A stretch of 64,000 nucleotides of DNA from assembly GCF_001570765.1 (NCBI RefSeq), contig NZ_BCSH01000006.1:1-64000 (forward strand), read 5' to 3'. Made by a program: the position numbers and the translations under genes. Source of the stretch: Nocardiopsis listeri NBRC 13360. GTDB lineage: Bacteria; Actinomycetota; Actinomycetes; Streptosporangiales; Streptosporangiaceae. Positions 55,093 through 64,000 of this stretch are shown here, one piece after another (the stretch's first letter is position 1; each line of letters starts with the position of its first letter). The notes under the pieces were generated by a model that had not been told where the DNA came from, did not search any database, and saw only the letters and a program-made list of their open reading frames with translations.

Positions 55093-56832
55093 TCACGGGC
55101 GGGGGATGTTGCGGAGGTTGGAGCGGGCCAGGTCGATCATGGCCCCCACCCCGCCCTGGAGGACCGTTCGTCCCGCCGAGAGGGCGAACCCGGTGATCTG
55201 GTCGGCGGTGATCCGCGAGGGCACCGACAGCGCGTTCGGGTCGGTGATCACGTCCACCAGCACCGGCCCGTCGGCCGACAGGGCCTCGTCCAGCGCCTGA
55301 CGCACCTTCCGGGGATCCTCCACCCTGATCGACGGCATGCCCACGGCCTTGGCCACCGCGGCGTAGTCCACCGGCGGATGGTCGGTCTGGAACGCCGGCA
55401 TGCCGTCCACCATCATCTCCAGGCGGACCATGCCGAGCGAGGAGTTGTTGAACACCACCGTCGTGATCGGCAGACCGTGCTGCTGGACGGTGATCAGCTC
55501 GCCGAGGAGCATGCTCAGTCCGCCGTCCCCGGACATGGAGACGATCCGACGCCCCGGGGCCGCGTAGGCGGCGCCGATCGCGTGCGGCAGGGCGTTGGCC
55601 ATGGTCCCGTGGGTGAAGGAACCGATCACCCGCCGCCTGCCGTTCGGAGTGACGTACCGGGCCGCCCACACGTTGTTCATGCCGGTGTCGACGGTGAACA
55701 CGGCGTCGTCCGGCGCGGCCTCGTCCAGGTGTCGGGCCACGTACTCGGGGTGGATCGGAGTGTGGTCCTCGATGTTCTTCGTGTAGGCGTCCACCACCCG
55801 GGTCAGGGCGCGTTCGTGCCGGCGGAGCATCTCGTCGAGGAAGCGCACGTCGTTCTTGGCGCGGATCACCGGCCGCAGTGCGCGCAGGGTGGCGGCGACG
55901 TCACCCTGCACCCCCAGTTTCAGGGGAACGCGACGACCCAGTCGGCGCGGGTCGTGATCCACCTGGACGACGTTCTTCTCGGGCAGGAAGTCGTCGTAGG
56001 GGAAGTCGCAGCCCAGCAGGACGGTGAGATCGGCCTCCTGAAGGGCGTCGTAGCAGGCCCCGTAGCCGAGCAGGCCGATCATGCCGACGTCGTGGGGATT
56101 GTCGTACTGGATCCACTCCTTGCCGCGCAGGGTGTGCCCGACCGGGGCCTTGATCTTCTCGGCGAGCCGGATGACCTCCTCGTGCGCGTCCCTGACCCCG
56201 GCCCCGCAGAACAGGGCGACCTTGTCGGCCTCGTTGATCCGTCGGGCGAGCTCGCGCACGTCGTCCTCACCGGGCCACGCGGTGGCGCGTCCGGCGGTGA
56301 CGGGGGTGTCGTCGGCGGGCCCGCTCGCCTTCTGCCCGGCGATGTCCCCGGGCAGGACGAGGACGGCCACACCTGGGGTCCCGAGGGCGTGTTGGATGGC
56401 CACGCGCGCCAGGCGGGGCATCTGTTGCGGGTGGGAGACGAGCTCGCGGAACTCGGTGACGTCGGCGAAGAGCCGTTCGGGGTGGGTCTCCTGGAAGAAG
56501 CCGGTGCCGATCTGGTGGGAGGGGATGTGCGAGGCGAGTGCGAGCACGGGCGCCCCACTGCGTTGGGCGTCGTAGAGCCCTTGGACCAGGTGGGTGTTGC
56601 CGGGGCCGCAGGATCCCGCGCACACCGCGAGTCGGCCGTCGATCTGTGCCTCCGCGGCGGCGGCGAAGGCCGCGCTCTCCTCGTTGCGGACATGGATCCA
56701 TTCGATGCCGTCGATGTCGCGGACCGCGTCCACCACCGGGTTGAGACTGTCTCCCACCACCCCGTAGATCCGGGTGACCCCGGCGGCGATCAGGGTACGG
56801 ACGAGCTGTTCGGCGACGGTGTTCCTGCTCAA
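55093..56832 (-). CDS. poxB: Pyruvate oxidase / pyruvate:quinone dehydrogenase-type ThDP enzyme
   Basis: A 579-residue thiamine-diphosphate flavoenzyme that should convert pyruvate to acetate and CO2 with electrons passed to quinone, at the inner membrane face. The start is TTG 56832 seven bases after GGAGG, giving LSRNTVAEQLVRTL. Landmarks are GVVGDSLNPVVDA, the catalytic Glu in RNEESAAFAAAAEA, SCGPGNTHLVQGLYDA, and the ThDP/Mg motif MSGDGGLSMLLGEL ending in VVFNNSSLGMV. The C-terminal segment that binds lipid in E. coli PoxB is not evident. It diverges from the SGNH hydrolase gene. Confidence 0.88.
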   Translation of the reverse strand: MSRNTVAEQLVRTLIAAGVTRIYGVVGDSLNPVVDAVRDIDGIEWIHVRNEESAAFAAAAEAQIDGRLAVCAGSCGPGNTHLVQGLYDAQRSGAPVLALASHIPSHQIGTGFFQETHPERLFADVTEFRELVSHPQQMPRLARVAIQHALGTPGVAVLVLPGDIAGQKASGPADDTPVTAGRATAWPGEDDVRELARRINEADKVALFCGAGVRDAHEEVIRLAEKIKAPVGHTLRGKEWIQYDNPHDVGMIGLLGYGACYDALQEADLTVLLGCDFPYDDFLPEKNVVQVDHDPRRLGRRVPLKLGVQGDVAATLRALRPVIRAKNDVRFLDEMLRRHERALTRVVDAYTKNIEDHTPIHPEYVARHLDEAAPDDAVFTVDTGMNNVWAARYVTPNGRRRVIGSFTHGTMANALPHAIGAAYAAPGRRIVSMSGDGGLSMLLGELITVQQHGLPITTVVFNNSSLGMVRLEMMVDGMPAFQTDHPPVDYAAVAKAVGMPSIRVEDPRKVRQALDEALSADGPVLVDVITDPNALSVPSRITADQITGFALSAGRTVLQGGVGAMIDLARSNLRNIPRP

Positions 56833-57019
56833 GACGGACCTCCAGCGACAGGGTGCGGGGCGGGCGACGAGCCCCCGCTCCAACGCTAGGAACGCCCTAC
56901 CCGGATCACCCGGATCGCCACACCACGAGGTTCGTCCCGTCCTCGTCGCCCGGACCCCACGGGGCGGATCGGCGCCGACGGGGGTAGTTTTCCCAAGGAC
57001 CGAGGAAAGGGGACCGGGT

Positions 57020-59934
<2,915 letters not shown>

Positions 59935-59989
59935 TCCCCGTGGCCGCGGACCCGAGCGGTCCGCGGCCGCCCCTTCCTAGAATGCGCAC

Positions 59990-60556
59990 ATGTCCCTGCC
60001 CCACGCGATCCTCACCGCCCTGTTGGAGAAACCCTCCTCGGGACTGGAGCTGACCCGGCGCTTCGACCGCTCCATCGGGTACTTCTGGTCCGCCTCCCAC
60101 CAGCAGATCTACCGAGAACTGGGGAAGCTGGAGCGGTCCGGGCTGATCCGCGCCCTGCCCAGCGACTTCCCCACCCGGGGCCGGCGCAAGGAGTACGAAG
60201 TGCTGGCCGCGGGCCGCACCGAACTGGAGCGCTGGGTGGGAGAGACCGAGGAGCCCCGCTCCCTGCGCGACACCCTGATGCTGCGGGTACGTGCCACCGG
60301 GGTCGTGGGCGTGGATCCCGACTTCGTGGCCGAGCTGCGCCGGCATCGAGAACTGCACGGCGAACGACTCGCCGAATACCGCGAGTTCCAGCGACGTGAC
60401 ACCGCCCGAGGCCGAGGGACCGAACGCGACCGGGTCCAGGGGCTGGTCCTGCGGGGAGGGGTCGAGCTGGAGACCTTCTGGGTGAACTGGCTGGACAGGG
60501 CCATCGCCGAGCTCGAGGAGACCAAGGGACCATCCGGCGGGACCTCCCCCTCCTGA
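59990..60556 (+). CDS. PadR-family transcriptional regulator
   Basis: A 188-residue regulator. The winged helix is at about residues 2-78: HAILTALLEKPSSGLELTRRF begins it (family pattern ILGLL..P.SGYEL), then SHQQIYRELGKLERSGLI and a wing with PTRGRRKEYEVLAAGR. The C-terminal Vir_C-like helical dimerisation domain is at about 85-175. PadR proteins repress detoxification or transport genes and release on binding phenolics or drugs. It follows the oxidoreductase gene in the same direction and may repress that gene through the palindrome at 57849-57862; this is inferred from position. Confidence 0.86.
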   Translation: MSLPHAILTALLEKPSSGLELTRRFDRSIGYFWSASHQQIYRELGKLERSGLIRALPSDFPTRGRRKEYEVLAAGRTELERWVGETEEPRSLRDTLMLRVRATGVVGVDPDFVAELRRHRELHGERLAEYREFQRRDTARGRGTERDRVQGLVLRGGVELETFWVNWLDRAIAELEETKGPSGGTSPS

Positions 60557-60577
60557 CGGTCCCGGGGCAAGAAAAAA

Positions 60578-60602
60578 CCGCCCCCGGTGTTCCCGGGGGC
60601 GG
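60578..60602 (-). terminator. Terminator of tRNA-Ser(CGA)
   Basis: A perfect 10-bp stem (60578-60587 with 60593-60602) and 5-base loop which, read leftward, is followed by TTTTTTCTTG. It also stands at the end of the rightward PadR gene and may serve both. Confidence 0.88.
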
Positions 60603-60606
60603 CTGG

Positions 60607-60694
60607 TGGCGGTGGAGGAGGGATTTGAACCCTCGAAGGGTTGCCCCTTACCCGCTTTCGAGGCGGGCGCCATCGGCCACTAGGCGACTCCACC
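60607..60694 (-). tRNA. tRNA-Ser (CGA)
   Basis: An 88-base leftward tRNA with acceptor stem GGTGGAG/CTCCACC, anticodon stem CCCGC/GCGGG around loop CTCGAAA (anticodon CGA), a long variable arm, T-arm GGGTTCAAATCCC and encoded CCA. Confidence 0.96.
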
Positions 60695-60704
60695 GAGAGG
60701 AACT

Positions 60705-61205
60705 CTACCGGATCCTGCGCCGTGCGAAAAACCGGATGAGCAACCCCGAACATCTCTCGGCCACGTTTTCGCTGATCATCTCGGGTGGAATCACTTCAGG
60801 ACGGTGGTTCTGCCGAGGGTCCCGGAGCAGGTCCCACATCGAACCGACCGCACCGGCCTTGGCGTCCCGCGCCCCGTAGACCACACGGTCCACCCGGGAG
60901 AGCACCGTGGCGCCCGCGCACATGACGCAGGGTTCCAGGGTCACCACCAGCGTGCAGCCGCTCAGGCGCCACTCACCGCGCGTCTCGGCGGCCGCGCGCA
61001 GGGCCAGCACCTCCGCGTGCCCGGTCGGGTCGCCCGTGGCCTCACGTTCGTTGTGGCCGCGCCCCAGCACCGTTCCGTCGGGTCCCAACACGACCGCGCC
61101 CACGGGCACGTCGTCGGTCTTCAGGGCACGCTCCGCCTCGACCAGGGCTTCGAGCATCGCAGAGTCGGCCGTGGCACGGTCGATCCCGGGAAGGGCCCCC
61201 GTCAC
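60705..61205 (-). CDS. tadA: tRNA-specific adenosine deaminase
   Basis: A 166-residue zinc enzyme that converts the wobble A34 of tRNA-Arg(ACG) to inosine. Zinc and proton-shuttle residues are His63 and Glu65 in GHAEVLAL and Cys93 and Cys96 in EPCVMCAGA. The segment GSMWDLLRDPRQNHRPEVI is typical of TadA. GTG 61205 overlaps the stop codon of the upstream gene as GTGA; an internal ATG 16 codons later is an alternative. The substrate tRNA is encoded in this window at 13469-13544. Length and neighbourhood (associated-protein genes upstream, tRNA-Ser downstream) are usual for actinobacteria. Confidence 0.94.
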   Translation of the reverse strand: MTGALPGIDRATADSAMLEALVEAERALKTDDVPVGAVVLGPDGTVLGRGHNEREATGDPTGHAEVLALRAAAETRGEWRLSGCTLVVTLEPCVMCAGATVLSRVDRVVYGARDAKAGAVGSMWDLLRDPRQNHRPEVIPPEMISENVAERCSGLLIRFFARRRIR

Positions 61206-61690
61206 AGTCGCATCGAGTCGAGGAGTTCGGCGAATCCGGTGCGTTCGGCCACCATCGCGAGGACGTCACCGGGCAGTACCCCGCCACCGGCGGAGAGGGA
61301 GCGCAGCTCCTCGCCCGGCACCCCGAGGTCCGAGAGCAGACCGTCGTCACCGTCGGGACGCGGATCCGGTCGGGCTCCCGCGCTCTCCACCGGCATGGGG
61401 GCGCCCAGACCACCGGCCTCGGAAAGGATCCCGGCCACCGGGTGATCGTGCACGACCCGACCGTCGGAGAGATAGACGCGCGGTTCGGAGCCCGTCACGT
61501 CCACACGCACGACGGCGAACCACTCGTCGTCGGCCTCCACCAAGAGCAGGGCCATGTCACTGCCCCACTCGGTCTCGTAGTCGAGCATGAGGTCGGTGAT
61601 GTCGTCGATGACGTCCACATCACCGAGATCGACCTCGGTTCCGCGCCATGTCCCGCCGTTGGGAGCGAAGACAGCTGCGAAGGTCGACAC
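61202..61690 (-). CDS. tRNA adenosine deaminase-associated protein
   Basis: A 162-residue acidic protein found beside tadA across actinobacteria, where this name is used. It opens MSTFAAVFAPNGGTW and has a WFAVVRVD strand near residue 57 that leads to VYLSDGRVV. The C-terminal part contains LPGDVLAMVAERTGFAELLD, a segment also present in the next upstream gene. The exact role is unknown; the name reflects position only. GTG 61690 follows GGGAGG. It overlaps tadA by four bases, so the two are co-translated. The Pro- and Asp-rich middle is probably flexible. Confidence 0.8.
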   Translation of the reverse strand: MSTFAAVFAPNGGTWRGTEVDLGDVDVIDDITDLMLDYETEWGSDMALLLVEADDEWFAVVRVDVTGSEPRVYLSDGRVVHDHPVAGILSEAGGLGAPMPVESAGARPDPRPDGDDGLLSDLGVPGEELRSLSAGGGVLPGDVLAMVAERTGFAELLDSMRL

Positions 61691-61732
61691 GGCTCACCCT
61701 CCCGTCTTTCCAGGTCACTTCCGCAGGCGTCC

Positions 61733-62233
61733 TTACCCCATACCGTCGAGGACACGCTGAAAGGCCTGGGCGAATCCGAGCCGTTCGGAGACGCTGGCGA
61801 GCACCTCGTCCGGATACAGGTCCAGGTCACCGGCGAGGGCGCCCAGTTCCATCTCGTCCAGCCCCAGGTCCGCGACCACGGACAGGTCGCCCGCCGGTAG
61901 GACCTGGTCGAGGTCGTCGTCGTGGGGAAGGTCGATGTCCAGGTAGTCGAGGACGTCCCTGGCCACCTGCCAGTCCACCGAGGCGGTCACGTCGGACAGG
62001 AAAACGGTGACGTCCTCCCCGTACACCCGGACGATGATGAAGAAGTCGTCGCCCACGGACACCAGTCCGAGGGAACCGCTGATGCTCGGCTGTTGGCGCA
62101 GCGCGTGGATCAGACCCTTGAGGTCGTGCACCAGCGCGATGGGGAGGAGATCCACATCCCAGTACTCCTCTTCCCTGTATGCGACGGCCGCGAAGTCACC
62201 CGAGTCGTCGTCACCATGATCGAGCACTGTCAT
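61733..62233 (-). CDS. Second tRNA adenosine deaminase-associated protein
   Basis: A 166-residue acidic paralogue of the next gene downstream. [18 protein letters not shown] corresponds to the strand region of that gene, and the C-terminal [19 protein letters not shown] matches its VLAMVAERTGFAEL helix pair, in the same order and spacing. ATG 62233, five bases after GGGGTGA, is used; a GTG two codons earlier is possible. It lies 42 bases upstream of its paralogue and is probably the first gene of the tadA operon. Function unknown. Confidence 0.78.
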   Translation of the reverse strand: MTVLDHGDDDSGDFAAVAYREEEYWDVDLLPIALVHDLKGLIHALRQQPSISGSLGLVSVGDDFFIIVRVYGEDVTVFLSDVTASVDWQVARDVLDYLDIDLPHDDDLDQVLPAGDLSVVADLGLDEMELGALAGDLDLYPDEVLASVSERLGFAQAFQRVLDGMG

Positions 62234-62556
62234 CGTCACCCCAACCCGGACGGTGTATCGGTGCGGACGAAGGGAACCGGCTCGCCCGTGCGAGTGTCAT
62301 GGTAGCGATCACTCCCACCTCGTGGCCTTCCTTCGCCCGCCATGGAACGGACCCACGTTCTCATGACAGGAGGCTCCGGCGCGCCCCCGCATACGATCCC
62401 GGATCCCTTCTTCGCGGCCTCGGTGCCCCGGCCGGAGGTCGCGGCGCCCCGAGGCCCGCCCGAGACGCCCCGGGGCGGGGCATACGCGCGGTTAGACTCG
62501 TGCCGGCCCCTCTACCCACACATCGCCCTGTCGCCCCAGCTCACCCGGAGAACGTT
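62234..62556. other. Divergent promoter region, tadA operon and upp
   Basis: No gene supported. Promoters for the leftward tadA operon and the rightward upp gene are expected. GGTTAGACTCG near 62490 could include the upp -10 region. Frames open through this gap lack ribosome-binding sites. Confidence 0.45.
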
Positions 62557-63210
62557 TTGGAAACCCTGGTCGTCGACCACCCCTTGGTCTCGCACAAACT
62601 GACCACCCTGCGCGACGTGCGGACCGACTCACCGACCTTCCGGCGGCTGACCGACGAACTGGTGACCCTGCTCGCCTACGAGGCGACGCGGGATGTCCGA
62701 GTGACAGAGGTCACCATCGATACCCCGCTCGTGCAGAGCACCGGGTTCCAGTTGTCGCGCCCGACCCCCCTGGTCGTTCCGATCCTGCGCGCGGGACTCG
62801 GCATGCTCGACGGCATGACCCGGCTGTTGCCCACCGCCGAGGTCGGCTTCCTCGGCATGGCACGCAACGAGGAGACCCTCCAGCCGGCGACCTACGCCGA
62901 CCGCCTTCCCCAGGACCTTTCCGGTCGTCAGTGCTACGTGCTCGACCCGATGCTGGCCACCGGTGGCACCTTGGCCGCCGCCCTGAAACTGCTCGTCGAG
63001 CGCGGCGCCGATCACATCACCGCGATCTGCCTGCTGGTCGCCCCCGAGGGTCTGACCGCGGTGGAGCGGAAACTGACGGAGAGCCTCCCGGAGAACCATG
63101 GGGCCACCCTGCGCGTGGTGACCGCGGCCGTCGACGAGCGCCTGAACGAGCAGGGCTTCATCCTGCCGGGACTCGGCGACGCCGGAGACCGCCTCTACGG
63201 CTGTTCCTGA
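62557..63210 (+). CDS. upp: Uracil phosphoribosyltransferase
   Basis: A 217-residue pyrimidine-salvage enzyme that makes UMP from uracil and PRPP. The start is a TTG at 62557 six to seven bases after CGGAG, giving [16 protein letters not shown], the normal UPRTase N-terminus. [15 protein letters not shown] is the conserved central helix, [10 protein letters not shown] (near 129-138) is the PRPP-binding loop, and [11 protein letters not shown] at the end binds uracil. A terminator with a T-run follows 34 bases after the stop. Diverges from the tadA operon, a common arrangement in actinobacteria. Confidence 0.95.
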   Translation: METLVVDHPLVSHKLTTLRDVRTDSPTFRRLTDELVTLLAYEATRDVRVTEVTIDTPLVQSTGFQLSRPTPLVVPILRAGLGMLDGMTRLLPTAEVGFLGMARNEETLQPATYADRLPQDLSGRQCYVLDPMLATGGTLAAALKLLVERGADHITAICLLVAPEGLTAVERKLTESLPENHGATLRVVTAAVDERLNEQGFILPGLGDAGDRLYGCS

Positions 63211-63244
63211 GGCCGGACCGCGGCTTCGTCGCCCTCCCACCCCG

Positions 63245-63274
63245 AGCGCCCGATCAGATCACTGATCGGGCGCT
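63245..63274 (+). terminator. Rho-independent terminator of upp
   Basis: A perfect 13-bp stem (63245-63257 with 63262-63274) with a 4-base loop, running into a run of five T. Confidence 0.93.
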
Positions 63275-63644
63275 TTTTCGGCTCTTTCTGGTCGAAGCCG
63301 AATGAACGTCCGAAAATCGGGCACTGACTCCTCATGACCGTGCCCCCGTCCGACGTCACCCCTGGTCGAGCCCGCTTGACCGACCGCACCGGAGACACGG
63401 GGCTGCTTTAGCCGAATTCATTTCGAGATTGGAACGTAACAGATTAGGGTGATCATGGTTCCTGACCACCCGTAACGGGGTAGATCAGCCCGACCGAAAC
63501 CGCCCCGCCCAGGAACCGGGCCACCGATACCCAACACACCGCCCCCACATTCGAGGCGGTGCCACGGCTACCCCTCGGTGGCTACGCATAGCCCCCGTGC
63601 GCACACCCCCCGTGCCGTTCCGCCCGCAGCCCAGAAGGAGTGAG
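63275..63644. other. Intergenic region before the last gene
   Basis: No gene seen. An AT-richer block at 63410-63460 (with TTCATTTCGAGATTGG and CAGATTAGGGTGATC) probably contains the promoter of the small gene that follows. Confidence 0.5.
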
Positions 63645-63887
63645 ATGCCCGAGAACCCCTCCCCCTCGTCCACCCAGGCCGCCAGCGACTCCCACTTCAG
63701 CCCCGTCGTCAGTCGCCTTTCCACGGAGTTCTCCCACGTCCACCACTCCGCCACCGTTTCGCGGTGCGTGGACGCGGCACGACACGGAGCCCAGGACGTG
63801 ACCGGACGGGCCACCCCGGACCTCGTCGAACGCATCGCACGGCAGCACCTCCAGGTTCTGGCCCTGGCCTTCGCCGAACAACGCTGA
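63645..63887 (+). CDS. Small helical protein, three-helix-bundle type
   Basis: An 80-residue protein from ATG 63645 behind AGAAGGAGTGAG. After 20 polar residues come three predicted helices (VVSRLSTEFSHVHHSATVSR; CVDAARHGAQDV; LVERIARQHLQVLALAFA). The spacing resembles small actinobacterial proteins annotated as three-helix bundle dimerization domain proteins, usually of unknown role. No membrane segment. The window ends about 110 bases after its stop codon, so its operon partners cannot be judged. Confidence 0.62.
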   Translation: MPENPSPSSTQAASDSHFSPVVSRLSTEFSHVHHSATVSRCVDAARHGAQDVTGRATPDLVERIARQHLQVLALAFAEQR

Positions 63888-64000
63888 CCACTCGCGTGGG
63901 CTGTTTCGGCCCTGCATTACACAGAACTACGGAAGACCGGGAACCGACGTCGAGCCGGCGCCGGTGATCCCCTTCCCGGGATCCGGATCTGCGGAAATCC

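Overview
The window is high-GC actinobacterial DNA. GTG and TTG starts are frequent, genes commonly overlap by four bases, and there are paired XRE/DUF5753 and DUF397 genes, a tRNA adenosine deaminase with its associated proteins, and covalent-flavin alditol oxidase and DevR-like genes. Gene content and style fit the Streptosporangiales, most like Nocardiopsis or a relative; that placement is inference from protein recognition. Housekeeping genes (dnaX, recR, ybaB, lysC-asd, tadA, upp, the small SRP RNA, three tRNAs) and one near-consensus parS site at 28168 suggest a chromosomal core region, possibly in the origin-proximal part. I see no phage, no transposase and no CRISPR array.

Layout. 0.2-13.3 kb: mostly single genes, comprising a secreted CHRD protein, a TPR-like protein, an L,D-transpeptidase, a PP2C phosphatase, a small XRE-like protein, a Bcr/CflA drug exporter, a membrane-tethered SF2 helicase, a sortase substrate with an LARTG signal, and alditol oxidase. 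13.4-22.8 kb: tRNA-Arg, then a catabolic locus. A gabT-like aminotransferase and a semialdehyde dehydrogenase diverge. A four-gene leftward operon (DUF3830 protein, two Asp/Glu racemase-superfamily enzymes, a GntR/FCD regulator) diverges from a rightward pair (2-hydroxyacid dehydrogenase, amidase). Three copies of one 14-bp palindrome sit in the two divergent promoter regions and tie these eight genes into one probable regulon of unknown substrate.

23-28.1 kb: an orphan DevR-type regulator, then a small secreted protein, histidine kinase and OmpR-type regulator followed by DUF4956 and VTC-domain genes. A shared composite promoter element stands before both halves. 28.2-34.2 kb: parS, an antitoxin/PIN toxin pair enclosed by a 50-bp direct repeat, a zinc-ribbon microprotein, an fchA-folD pair in which FolD has lost the usual catalytic lysine, and a four-gene overlapping operon of unknown small proteins facing an XRE/DUF397 pair.

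34.4-46 kb: a CopB-like metal ATPase, a PAP2 phosphatase, a GntR regulator, the pyruvate dehydrogenase E1-alpha, E1-beta and E2 operon (no E3 here), several small conserved genes and a GntR/UTRA regulator. 46-64 kb: lysC-asd, recR, ybaB, a PIMT-like methyltransferase with an extra C-terminal domain, a TetR regulator with two operators, dnaX, SRP RNA, tRNA-Ser(GGA), a pyruvate oxidase-type enzyme, an SGNH hydrolase, an old-yellow-enzyme/dienoyl-CoA-reductase-like protein with a PadR regulator, tRNA-Ser(CGA), tadA with two associated proteins, upp and a small helical protein. Strong GC-rich hairpins separate many of the units.
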